A stretch of DNA of 49,578 nucleotides from assembly GCA_041547565.1 (NCBI GenBank), contig JBFEUI010000004.1, positions 1-49,578 on the forward strand, written 5' to 3'. The notes under the pieces were generated by a model. That model worked only from the letters and a program-made list of their open reading frames with translations. It was not told the DNA's origin and did not search any database. How positions within the stretch are numbered: the stretch's first letter is position 1; each line of letters opens with the position of its first letter. The translations under genes and the position numbers were made by a program. This DNA comes from JBFEUI01 sp041547565. Lineage in GTDB: Bacteria > Pseudomonadota > Gammaproteobacteria > Thiohalomonadales > Thiohalomonadaceae. Positions 33,386 to 41,578 of this stretch are shown here, one piece after another.

Positions 33386-33733
33386 TTATGACAGTTCCAG
33401 CGGAAGATAGAAAAACACAAAACGCCCCTGACCGATATCCACCTTCAACCGCGCGCCGCGATACAGGGCATAATCCACGTAACCCGGTATCGCACTATCC
33501 TGATGGCACTCACCGGCATGCTGCGGTGACTCGAAGTCGCGATCCCGGTCATACCAGGAGAGCAGCATGTAATCACCCAGGCGTTCGGCGGCAAGCGCAT
33601 CGGCGATAGCCATCGCTTCGCGGTAATCGCTGCATGGAACGTCCGGCTCGACAGGCACTGTCTCAACAGCGCTCATGTCCGGTGCCGAGCGCAGCGGACA
33701 GCTGTTAGTATCGTCTTTGGTGGTGTCGTTCAC
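33386..33733 (-). CDS. Conserved-looking hypothetical protein downstream of glutamate dehydrogenase
   Basis: About 115 aa, soluble, acidic N-terminus, with the central segment SWYDRDRDFESPQHAGECHQ and C-terminus YVDYALYRGARLKVDIGQ then FVFFYLPLEL. No family recognised. The start is uncertain: GTG at 33733 lies 14 bases after the glutamate dehydrogenase stop, and an ATG at 33676 would give a shorter protein. A longer open frame overlapping the dehydrogenase end is unlikely to be used. Confidence 0.6.
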   Translation of the reverse strand: MNDTTKDDTNSCPLRSAPDMSAVETVPVEPDVPCSDYREAMAIADALAAERLGDYMLLSWYDRDRDFESPQHAGECHQDSAIPGYVDYALYRGARLKVDIGQGRFVFFYLPLELS

Positions 33734-33746
33734 CTTGGCTTGTATC

Positions 33747-35087
33747 CTACGGCCAGATGCCCCGTTCAAGTGTTGCATAGGCAACGCGATCAATAGCGAC
33801 GGCCATTGCCGCGGTGCGCAGATCCACCGGCTCATCGTTCTCACCCGCCTCTTCCTTGAGCGCAAACCAGCGGTCGAACACACAGTCGACTGCACGCTCC
33901 ATGCGTTGTTTCATCTTGAAGTTGACCAGATCGATATCCCAGCGCTCATTTTCATTGTTTTGCACCCATTCATAGTAACTGACCGTCACACCGCCCGCAT
34001 TGGCCACAATATCCGGCAGCACCACAATGCCCTTGTTTGCCAGGATCTGATCCGCTGCCGGCGTTGTCGGTCGATTCGCCGCTTCCGCCACCAGTCGCGC
34101 CTGCACACTGTCGGCATTGTCCGCCGTAATCTGGTCGCCCGTCGCCGCCGGAATAAGAATGTCGCAATTGAGCGACAACAACTCCTCGTTGGTCTTGCTC
34201 ATGGTATCCGGCATGCCGACCACGGTACCGTGCTCCTCCTTGAAGGCCAGCGCCGCGGCCGGGTTGATGCCGTCCTCGGAATAGATCCCACCCTGGCTGT
34301 CACTGATCCCCACAACAAGCGCCCCCGCCTCATGAAAGCGTTTCGCCGCCACTGAACCGGCATTGCCGAAACCCTGGACCACCACCCGTGTCCCGCTGAC
34401 CGATTGAAGGCCATTGATGATTCCCTTGCCAAGCAAGTGCTCGGTGGCGAACAGCAGGCCCTGACCGGTTGCCTCCTCACGGCCCAGCGAACCGCCGATA
34501 TCCAGTGGCTTGCCAGTAACCACCGGGCGGTTGTTGTGCCCCGGATGGAGAATATCGTAGGTATCGAAGATCCACGCCATGGTCTTCTCGTCGGTGTAGA
34601 GGTCCGGTGCCGGGATGTCGGTGTAGGGACCGATAAAGTCGCCCAGCTCGGTGATAAAACGGCGTGTGATGCGGCGCAGCTCCGCCTCGCTCAGGGACTT
34701 CGGGTCACAGACCACCCCGCCCTTGGCCCCGCCAAAGGGCAACTCCAGCAGGGCACACTTCCATGTCATCAGGGAGGCCATGGCGATCACCTCCTCACGG
34801 GTGACCGCGGGGTGATAGCGCACCCCCCCCTTGCCCGGTCCGAACACCCTGTTGTGCACCACGCGGTAACCGTGAAAGGTCCGTACCGAGCCATCGTCCA
34901 TCTCGACGGGGAAACAGACCGCTATGGAGCGTTTGGGGGATTTGAGAAACTCGATCAAGCCCCTTTTCAGTCCCTCGATGTACTGTGCCGCACGGTTGAA
35001 GTGGATGCGGTGCAACTGCGCGGGATCAAGCTCCTGTTCGGTCAACTGGGCCAGCTCTGTCTGATTGTCATTCATCTCATCTGCCAC
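33747..35087 (-). CDS. Glutamate dehydrogenase (Glu/Leu/Phe/Val family)
   Basis: NAD(P)-dependent oxidative deamination of glutamate or reductive amination of 2-oxoglutarate, 446 aa. GPGKGGVRYHP (about 83-93), catalytic lysine Lys122 in PFGGAKGGV, Asp in DIPAPDLYTDE, and a C-terminal Rossmann fold VVVQGFGNAGSVAAKRF. The length and GGAKGG form match the hexameric small GDH. Start is GTG at 35087, with AAGGGG 6 bases upstream; an in-frame ATG four codons on is the alternative. It is the first gene of a possible five-gene minus-strand run. Confidence 0.93.
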   Translation of the reverse strand: MADEMNDNQTELAQLTEQELDPAQLHRIHFNRAAQYIEGLKRGLIEFLKSPKRSIAVCFPVEMDDGSVRTFHGYRVVHNRVFGPGKGGVRYHPAVTREEVIAMASLMTWKCALLELPFGGAKGGVVCDPKSLSEAELRRITRRFITELGDFIGPYTDIPAPDLYTDEKTMAWIFDTYDILHPGHNNRPVVTGKPLDIGGSLGREEATGQGLLFATEHLLGKGIINGLQSVSGTRVVVQGFGNAGSVAAKRFHEAGALVVGISDSQGGIYSEDGINPAAALAFKEEHGTVVGMPDTMSKTNEELLSLNCDILIPAATGDQITADNADSVQARLVAEAANRPTTPAADQILANKGIVVLPDIVANAGGVTVSYYEWVQNNENERWDIDLVNFKMKQRMERAVDCVFDRWFALKEEAGENDEPVDLRTAAMAVAIDRVAYATLERGIWP

Positions 35088-35208
35088 CGTTTACCCCTTC
35101 TGTAAGTGTATAGCAGACCGTCAAACGATATACCGTTACAATAGTACCGTTCAGTATATGCTTGTGGTTACAGTTATTTTCACTTTCTGGCCATCATGCA
35201 CAATTTCT

Positions 35209-35292
35209 CGTCAAACGTTAAAGGTAAAACGTACACGGCATCATGATACTGTAACCAGGGCCCTATTACGCTTCACCTTTCACGGTGCACTG
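35209..35292. repeat. Phased heptamer inverted array between divergent genes
   Basis: Left arm from 35209: CGTCAAA, CGTTAAA, GGTAAAA, CGTACAC. Right arm from 35265: ATTACGC, TTCACCT, TTCACGG, TGCACTG. The arms are exactly 56 bases (eight units) apart, so they share one 7-base phase. It is degenerate but of the CGTGAAN type. It lies in the gap between the divergent glutamate dehydrogenase and radical SAM genes. Confidence 0.6.
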
Positions 35293-35362
35293 CTTCCGGT
35301 TAAGGCACACTGCAACTACGCATTCATAGCCTGTAACGGAATAAAACGTCCTTTACACCCTT

Positions 35363-36865
35363 ATGGCAGACATCATTCTCACCACGCTCAATGCCCGCTA
35401 TATCCACGCCTCGCTGGGGCTGCGTTACCTGCTGGCCAATATGGGCGAACTGCAAAAGGCCACCCGGCTGCTGGAGTTCACCATCAATCAGCGCCCTGCC
35501 GACATCGTCGAGTCGCTGCTTGCCGAACAGCCGCGCATCATCGGCCTGGGCGTCTATGTGTGGAATGCACGGGAGAGTGCCGAGGTGGTGGCGCTGCTCA
35601 AGCGCATCCGCCCCGATGTGCTGGTGGTGGTAGGCGGTCCGGAGGTCAGTTATGAGTACGATGAACAGGCCATCGTCGCCACTGCCGATTACCTGATCCC
35701 CGGTCAGGCCGACCTGGCATTCGGCCAGCTGTGCCGGCGACTGCTCGCCGGTGAGCGTCCGGTGCAAAAGCTGCAACCGCCCGCACCGGTAAGTCCCGAC
35801 CAAATCCGCCTGCCCTATCAGCTCTACAGCGACACGGACATCGCCCACCGCGTGCTCTACGTCGAGGCATCACGCGGTTGCCCGTTCAGGTGCGAGTTCT
35901 GCCTCTCGGCACTGGACAAGACCCTCCATCCCTTCGAACTGGCGCGTTTTCTCGAGGCGATGGCACAACTGTTCGAGCGCGGTGCACGGCAGTTTAAATT
36001 TGTTGACCGCACCTTCAACCTGAAACTCGAACACGCCATCCCCATCCTGGAATTTTTCCTGCAGCGGCTGGAACCGGGGCTGTTCCTGCACTTTGAACTG
36101 ATCCCGGATCACCTGCCCGAACGCCTCAAGCATGTGATTGAAAAATTCCCGGCCGGCAGCCTGCAGTTCGAGATCGGTGTACAGAGTTTCGACCCCGCGG
36201 TGCAGACCCTGATCAGCCGGCGCCAGGACAACGACAAAAGCGCGGCCAACCTGCGCTGGCTGCGCGAAAACACCGAGGCCCACCTGCATACCGATCTGAT
36301 CATCGGTCTGCCCGGTGAGGATATGGCGGGATTCGGCCAGGGTTTTGACCGCCTGGTCGCCCTGGGTCCCCACGAAATCCAGCTCGGTGTGCTCAAACGC
36401 CTGCGCGGCGCACCGGTCGGCCGTCACAGCACACAGTACGACATGCGTTTCAATCCCTTTCCACCCTATAACGTGCTGTCCACCGACCGTATCGGCTTTC
36501 ACGACATGCAACGCCTCGCGCGCTTTGCCCGCTACTGGGATCTGGTCGCCAACACCGGTCGCTTCCAGGCCACGTTGCCGCTGTTGCTGGAGCGCTCGCC
36601 GTTTGCCCGCTTTCTCGCCTTCAGCGACTGGTTGTACCGCGAGACCGGGCAGACCCATCGCATCAAACTGGAGCGGCTTTTCGGCCTGCTGGGGCACTGG
36701 CTGACGCAACAGGCAGACTGTGCACAGGAGACGGCCACTGCGGCCCTGGCCGCTGATGCCGACAAAGCCGGCGTTAAACTCCCGTCACAAGTGGCTGGCA
36801 GCAGCGGGCGCACAGCGACCCGCCCGGGCGATGGCGCGGCGCGTCAGAAACGGCATTTACATTAA
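35363..36865 (+). CDS. B12-binding-domain radical SAM protein (DUF4080 type)
   Basis: 500 aa. An N-terminal cobalamin-binding-like Rossmann domain (about 1-135) starts MADIILTTLNARYIHASLGL, and His15 might be the cobalt ligand although the full DxHxxG is absent. The radical SAM domain has CPFRCEFC (Cys173, 177, 180), the 4Fe-4S ligand set. The C-terminal part (about 350-465) matches the DUF4080 layout (FNPFPPYNVLSTDRIGF and on), and the last 40 residues are low complexity. The reaction is unknown; class B radical SAM enzymes often methylate unactivated carbon or act on tetrapyrroles. It stands alone between two repeat arrays. Confidence 0.85.
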   Translation: MADIILTTLNARYIHASLGLRYLLANMGELQKATRLLEFTINQRPADIVESLLAEQPRIIGLGVYVWNARESAEVVALLKRIRPDVLVVVGGPEVSYEYDEQAIVATADYLIPGQADLAFGQLCRRLLAGERPVQKLQPPAPVSPDQIRLPYQLYSDTDIAHRVLYVEASRGCPFRCEFCLSALDKTLHPFELARFLEAMAQLFERGARQFKFVDRTFNLKLEHAIPILEFFLQRLEPGLFLHFELIPDHLPERLKHVIEKFPAGSLQFEIGVQSFDPAVQTLISRRQDNDKSAANLRWLRENTEAHLHTDLIIGLPGEDMAGFGQGFDRLVALGPHEIQLGVLKRLRGAPVGRHSTQYDMRFNPFPPYNVLSTDRIGFHDMQRLARFARYWDLVANTGRFQATLPLLLERSPFARFLAFSDWLYRETGQTHRIKLERLFGLLGHWLTQQADCAQETATAALAADADKAGVKLPSQVAGSSGRTATRPGDGAARQKRHLH

Positions 36866-36982
36866 AAGTAGAGTGGTGAGTGACAAGTAACGAGGTTCGA
36901 GGAAAAACTTATTGTTATGCCTCAATATGCCTGATCGACATACCTATCCACTTGCCACTTATTACTCGCTACTTTATCTCTT
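36864..36982. repeat. Phased heptamer inverted array at the tmcA 3' end
   Basis: From 36864 in 7-base phase: AAAAGTA, GAGTGGT, GAGTGAC, AAGTAAC, GAGGTTC, GAGGAAA. From 36948, exactly twelve units later: CCACTTG, CCACTTA, TTACTCG, CTACTTT, ATCTCTT. The arms have complementary consensus (RAGTNNN versus ACTY). The tmcA stop TAG (36969-36971) and last codons lie in the right arm, and the radical SAM stop touches the left arm. Confidence 0.75.
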
Positions 36983-39188
36983 TCACCTGTTCCCGCACCG
37001 CTTCTGAGCCATAATGCAGCACCAGCGCCCTGGCCGCCTCGCGCAGCGCCTCGAGCACCTGCGCCCTGCCGCTAAGCCCGTGCGCCGCCGCCACTTCGCT
37101 CCAGCCGCGCCCCTGCATCACACGGCCCAGCAACAGTGAACGCTGCACGGAGCTCAACAGCCCGGCGACGGCCTCATCCTCCAGCGCCGTGGCAACGAGA
37201 CGACGCAGCGCCACCAGGGTCAGTTCGTAGCCCCGCAGGCCAAAGGCAAAGGCCAGCAGCTCCTGCCAATCCTGCGGCTCCAGTTCCCCCCCCGACACGC
37301 CGCCGCCATCACAGTGCTGCAGCAGTGCATCGGCCAGCGGCGGCTCGAGATCCTGATAGACACTCTCCAGCAGCTCGGGCAATTGCCTGTTCCAGCGCTC
37401 ACGTGTCCGCTGGAACAGGCCTCCAGCGGCATCACTGAGCGCTTTGAGCACCACGGCGGCATGGGTGCCGCTGCTCTTGCCCCGCCCGATGCCAAGGTGC
37501 ACCGGCAACAGGCCGCAACCAGCCCAGAAATCAAGCAAATCGGCCGTGGCGCCAAAGCTGGCGCCGAGAGCATCGAGACCCGCCTGCTCATAGTGTGTGC
37601 CAATCGCGCTCACCAGCCGTGAACCGAGCCCCTGGCGTTGCAGCTGCGGGTGCACGGCGATGCGCATAATGCGCGCATAGCGCAGCGGGGCCGCCTCGAT
37701 AAAGCCGGCATGGGCCAGCAGCGACTGGGCCAGCAGGTGGCCACGGGGCCGGCGCCGGCCCAGCCAGATCTCCCGCGCCAGCGCCTCGTCAAACCCGCCC
37801 TCCAGGGACACCAGTGCGGTGGCGACCACATGCCCCTCCTGCCGTGCCGTCCACACCTCCAGTTCGGTGCCGTCCAGCAGCTGCTGCAGGTCGGCCGGGC
37901 TGGTGCGGTAGTGGGCCAGCACCAACAGGCCGAACAGTTCACCGAGGGTGACTTCATCATTCACCAGTACATCCCGGTCGAGCCGTTCGATGACACACTG
38001 CCGGGTGGAGAGTTCCGATAGCTGCGCCTCGGCCACCGGCGCCGCATCGAGCAACAGGGCATGGAACAGCAGCCGTTCCAGGGGATCACCCATCGCCCAG
38101 CGAATCGGTGTTTCCAGCCGGCACTCGCTCCAGCCCGGTGTGCTTGCATCCAGCACGCGCTGGAAGCGCACCGCGAAACCGCGCCCGGTACCCTCGTAGC
38201 CGTGGATGGTGGAGGCAAAGGCGATGCGTGCAAAACGCGCCAGCAGGCGCTCCAGCAGCGGCGCCGGGATTGCCGCCGCCTCGTCCACCAGCACCAGGCC
38301 GGGCCGGCCCGTGTAGTGCACCAGTTCATCGGGAGGGAGAAAGCGAACCACGGCAGTACCGTAGCGGACCCGGCCGCGCGCCGTTTCCGCCCCGGGCAAC
38401 AGACGCGCGGCGTGGGCAAACAGCGGTTCCACCGCATCGAGTCGTGGCGCGGTGACCACAATCTCCTGTACGCCCTGTCGCAACAGTCGGGCACTGGCAA
38501 TGCCCAGCGCCGATGATTTGCCGCGCCCCCGATCGGAGACCAGCACCAGGGGCCGGTGGCGATGGCCGCTGCACACTTTCTCCAGCGCCTCCACCGCACG
38601 GCACTGATCGGCGGTGAGACACGCCTCGATATGCAGGCCCGCATTCACCGGCCGCTGCGCGGCGAGTGCCTGGCGCGGCTCACGTTGCACCACCATTCGC
38701 GCCCCGCCGCTTTCATCCTGCCCGATAACGGCGATACCTTCGGCCGCCAGCAGTGCCACCACTAGGCGCTGCAAAAAGCGTGCTGTACCCTCCCGGGATG
38801 CACGTTGTTGCTGCAACGGTTCACTGGCCTGCGTCCACTGCGCCAGAGGGGGGATCAACAGCACCAGCAGCCCGCCCCCCTGGACGCTGCCGCCGATCGC
38901 CCCGAACGCATCCGCATCGAACCCGTCATGGGCATCAAAGACAGCCAGCGCCAGTTCACGCCCCAGCACCTTGTGTGCCCGGGCGGCCTCCAGCTGCCAG
39001 ACATTATCGGGCGCCTGCTCACCCAGCCACAGCAGTGGCGAAAGTGACAGCGCATCGAGCAGTGCGCGGGCCTGCCGGCGACACCACCGCGCATCACCCG
39101 ACAACACCAGCATGCGGCGCTGGAAGGTACGTACGGCTTCCTGCCGCAGCCACAGCGCCGTCTCTCTGATCAACTCCTCACCCGCCAT
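36969..39188 (-). CDS. tmcA: tRNA(Met) cytidine acetyltransferase TmcA
   Basis: ATP-dependent N4-acetylation of the wobble cytidine of elongator tRNA-Met using acetyl-CoA. 739 aa, somewhat longer than E. coli (671). N-terminal DUF1726 domain, RecD-like helicase core with Walker A DRGRGKSS at about 220-227 and Walker B LVLVDEAAAIP, GNAT domain (IMRIAVHPQLQRQGLGSRLV) and C-terminal tRNA-binding domain. I chose ATG at 39188, with AGGAT 5 bases upstream; 43 codons of open frame before it lack similarity. The C-terminal KEIK and stop come from repeat units. Confidence 0.93.
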   Translation of the reverse strand: MAGEELIRETALWLRQEAVRTFQRRMLVLSGDARWCRRQARALLDALSLSPLLWLGEQAPDNVWQLEAARAHKVLGRELALAVFDAHDGFDADAFGAIGGSVQGGGLLVLLIPPLAQWTQASEPLQQQRASREGTARFLQRLVVALLAAEGIAVIGQDESGGARMVVQREPRQALAAQRPVNAGLHIEACLTADQCRAVEALEKVCSGHRHRPLVLVSDRGRGKSSALGIASARLLRQGVQEIVVTAPRLDAVEPLFAHAARLLPGAETARGRVRYGTAVVRFLPPDELVHYTGRPGLVLVDEAAAIPAPLLERLLARFARIAFASTIHGYEGTGRGFAVRFQRVLDASTPGWSECRLETPIRWAMGDPLERLLFHALLLDAAPVAEAQLSELSTRQCVIERLDRDVLVNDEVTLGELFGLLVLAHYRTSPADLQQLLDGTELEVWTARQEGHVVATALVSLEGGFDEALAREIWLGRRRPRGHLLAQSLLAHAGFIEAAPLRYARIMRIAVHPQLQRQGLGSRLVSAIGTHYEQAGLDALGASFGATADLLDFWAGCGLLPVHLGIGRGKSSGTHAAVVLKALSDAAGGLFQRTRERWNRQLPELLESVYQDLEPPLADALLQHCDGGGVSGGELEPQDWQELLAFAFGLRGYELTLVALRRLVATALEDEAVAGLLSSVQRSLLLGRVMQGRGWSEVAAAHGLSGRAQVLEALREAARALVLHYGSEAVREQVKEIK

Positions 39189-39342
39189 TTTATCCTGCCG
39201 CCATCTATAATATTTTCCGTTAAACCGCCTCTCCCTGCGACACAAATACCCGGCTATCCGCCCTGGTAAAGACTTGCAACATAGCACGCGCCACAACATA
39301 GAAAACAGCGCCATCACTGGTTATCATTTCCCGGAACCAGCC

Positions 39343-40248
39343 ATGACAAGACCGATGCAAGCGTACAAGCCATTCACCAAAGGCACACTCTGGAGCAGAC
39401 TCTGCGAGGTGACCGAACGGGCACTGGCAAGCGGCCACCTGGTCAGCATCGATACCCGTTTCAGTGTTATTGAGCACGAAGGCATGCCGTTTGTAGTGCG
39501 CGTGGCCAACAACCTCCAGCGCAAGGCGAACGATAAACAGCAGCATCGCACAGCGCCCGCCTTCAACCCCTTTCTGCCACCCGAAGCGCAACTGACCGTC
39601 GCCGATGTCAGCGACACCCACATCGCCATACTCAACAAGTTCAATGTTGTCGAACATCACCTGTTGATCATCACCCGTAACTTTGAAGAGCAAGAGGCGC
39701 TGCTCACGCAAAGCGACTTTGAGGCATTGTGGCGCTGCATGGACGAGTACGAGGGACTGGGCTTTTATAATGGCGGCGAGATCGCAGGAGCCAGCCAGCG
39801 GCACAAGCACCTGCAACTGATCCCCCTGCCGCTTGCCGGCAGCAAGCTGCCCTTGCCAGTCGATGCACTGATCGAAGCGGGCAACGCCGGCCCCTCTATC
39901 TGCCGGTTGGCAACATTGCCCTTCGCACACCGCTTTTTCTCATTTGCCGACAGTCCGCCGCACACCACAACCGCTGGCGCCGCACTCAGCCATGCCTGCT
40001 ATCTGGAGATGCTCAAGGAGACGGGGATCGATACGGTAGTAAGGGGGGACGGCCAATTCCAGTCCGCCCCCTACAACCTGCTTGTCACGCGACGCTGGAT
40101 GATGCTGGTGCCGCGCAGTGCCGAGTTCTGCAACGGTATATCGATCAACGCCATGGGGTTTGCCGGTTCCCTTTTCGTCAGGAGTGAACAGGAACTGGAA
40201 AGTGTTCAACAAACAGGGCCGATGAACCTGCTCAGGGCGGTAAGCTGA
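39343..40248 (+). CDS. ATP adenylyltransferase / Ap4A phosphorylase-like protein
   Basis: 301 aa. It matches the Ap4A phosphorylase II family: an N-terminal DUF4922-like region (FVVRVANNLQRK, NPFLPPEAQLTVADVSDTHI, LNKFNVVEHHLLIITRNFEEQ) and the catalytic HIT-like motif QRHKHLQLIPLP at about 155-166. It would phosphorolyse Ap4A to ADP and ATP. The C-terminal part APYNLLVTRRWMMLVPR is also typical. The start is uncertain: ATG at 39343 follows GGAA by 7 bases, another is four codons on, and an upstream frame runs to 39274. Confidence 0.88.
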   Translation: MTRPMQAYKPFTKGTLWSRLCEVTERALASGHLVSIDTRFSVIEHEGMPFVVRVANNLQRKANDKQQHRTAPAFNPFLPPEAQLTVADVSDTHIAILNKFNVVEHHLLIITRNFEEQEALLTQSDFEALWRCMDEYEGLGFYNGGEIAGASQRHKHLQLIPLPLAGSKLPLPVDALIEAGNAGPSICRLATLPFAHRFFSFADSPPHTTTAGAALSHACYLEMLKETGIDTVVRGDGQFQSAPYNLLVTRRWMMLVPRSAEFCNGISINAMGFAGSLFVRSEQELESVQQTGPMNLLRAVS

Positions 40249-40264
40249 AAGGCGCTACCTTCTC

Positions 40265-41578
40265 TCAGTGGGAGAACTGCAATGGATCATGGTTGTTGAT
40301 CCACGCGATCAGCTCTTCATGCCTCAGGGGCTTGCCCATCAGGTAGCCCTGGCCGAAATCGCACTCCACCTCTCTTAGCGCATTGTAGGTCTGCTGGTTT
40401 TCTATTCCCTCGGCCACTACCAGCAGGCCAAAGCGGTGCGCCATGTCGATCACCGTGTTGACGATGTGTGCGTCGGTCTGGTTAGCCAACATGTTTTTGA
40501 CGAAGGACATGTCGATTTTCAGCTCATCTGCCGGAATGTCCCTGAAATACGAGAGCGAGGAATAGCCGGTACCGAAATCATCGATCGAGATGTGAATCCC
40601 GGCATCTTTCAGTTGACCGAGCGCCTTGAAACTGCGCTCCTGATCGAGCATCAGGGCGCTCTCTGTCACCTCTATGGTCAGTGCATTCGCATTTCCCCAA
40701 ATGCTTACTGCGCTGAGCACCGAATCGACAAATTCAGGATGATGCAGCATCTTCGCCGAGACGTTTACCGCAATGGACAGGTTGCCCCACAGCTCGACGG
40801 GCCACGCCTGCGCCTCACGCAAAGCGGTATTGAGCGCCCACCAGGTCATCTCGTTGATATGCCCGGACTCCTCGGCAACCGGGATAAACTGGTCGGGCGG
40901 GACCAGCCCGCGGCTGGGGCTGCGCCAACGCATCAATGCTTCCACACCGTATGGCAGTCCGTTCTTGAGTTCTATTTTGGGCTGGTAACAGAGGAAAAAC
41001 TCATCATTGTAATAACCGTTTTCGATCTCATCGGCCATCCCCCACTCACTGGCAACGTTTTGCATCAGCTTTTCTGTGAATATCGTGTGGCGCTGCTCTG
41101 TTTCGATGGCGGTTATTAGGGCAAGATCCGCCTGCTGCATAAGTGATGACGGACTGCTGGCCTGCTCGGGAAACAGCGATGCGCCGATCGTCACCTTTAA
41201 TGACAGCTCGTCGCCATTGATATCGACGTATTTACCCAGATCGCGCTGGATCTTGTTTATCGCCAGCAACACGTGTCCGGCATTCAGTACGTTGGGTATT
41301 AACAGGCCGAATTCACCCTCGCCGGTGTGAGCAAGGTAATCCTCGGCGCGCAGCATTGCCTTGATACGGCAGAAGATCTCGTACACCAGTATATTGGCCG
41401 ACTCATAACCGTAAATGGCATTGATGTACTCAAACCTATCAAGCCTGATTAACAGCAACGCCAGCTTTTGATTATGCTCCTGGGCATGTACTGCATGTTC
41501 CAGCAATGTCTGGAGAAAATACCTGCGATCGGGAATATCGGCAGTCCTGCTGTCCAGCACCGGCGTTGTCATGTTCAT
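40265..41578 (-). CDS. GGDEF-EAL protein, likely c-di-GMP phosphodiesterase
   Basis: 437 aa, soluble, no separate sensor domain. The N-terminal GGDEF-like domain has GEGEF near residue 87 in place of GGDEF and lacks the usual Arg before it, so cyclase activity is unlikely. The EAL domain is complete: VEALMRW, NVS, EVTES, DDFGTGYSS, ELKID and AEGIEN all present, and it should hydrolyse c-di-GMP. The start ATG overlaps the HD-GYP stop as TGATG, so translation is coupled. Confidence 0.92.
   Translation of the reverse strand: MNMTTPVLDSRTADIPDRRYFLQTLLEHAVHAQEHNQKLALLLIRLDRFEYINAIYGYESANILVYEIFCRIKAMLRAEDYLAHTGEGEFGLLIPNVLNAGHVLLAINKIQRDLGKYVDINGDELSLKVTIGASLFPEQASSPSSLMQQADLALITAIETEQRHTIFTEKLMQNVASEWGMADEIENGYYNDEFFLCYQPKIELKNGLPYGVEALMRWRSPSRGLVPPDQFIPVAEESGHINEMTWWALNTALREAQAWPVELWGNLSIAVNVSAKMLHHPEFVDSVLSAVSIWGNANALTIEVTESALMLDQERSFKALGQLKDAGIHISIDDFGTGYSSLSYFRDIPADELKIDMSFVKNMLANQTDAHIVNTVIDMAHRFGLLVVAEGIENQQTYNALREVECDFGQGYLMGKPLRHEELIAWINNHDPLQFSH

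Noticed and set aside
33747..33895. Extended start of the hypothetical gene overlapping glutamate dehydrogenase
   Set aside because: It would overlap about 150 bases of a conserved gene in another frame; a start after the dehydrogenase stop is simpler.
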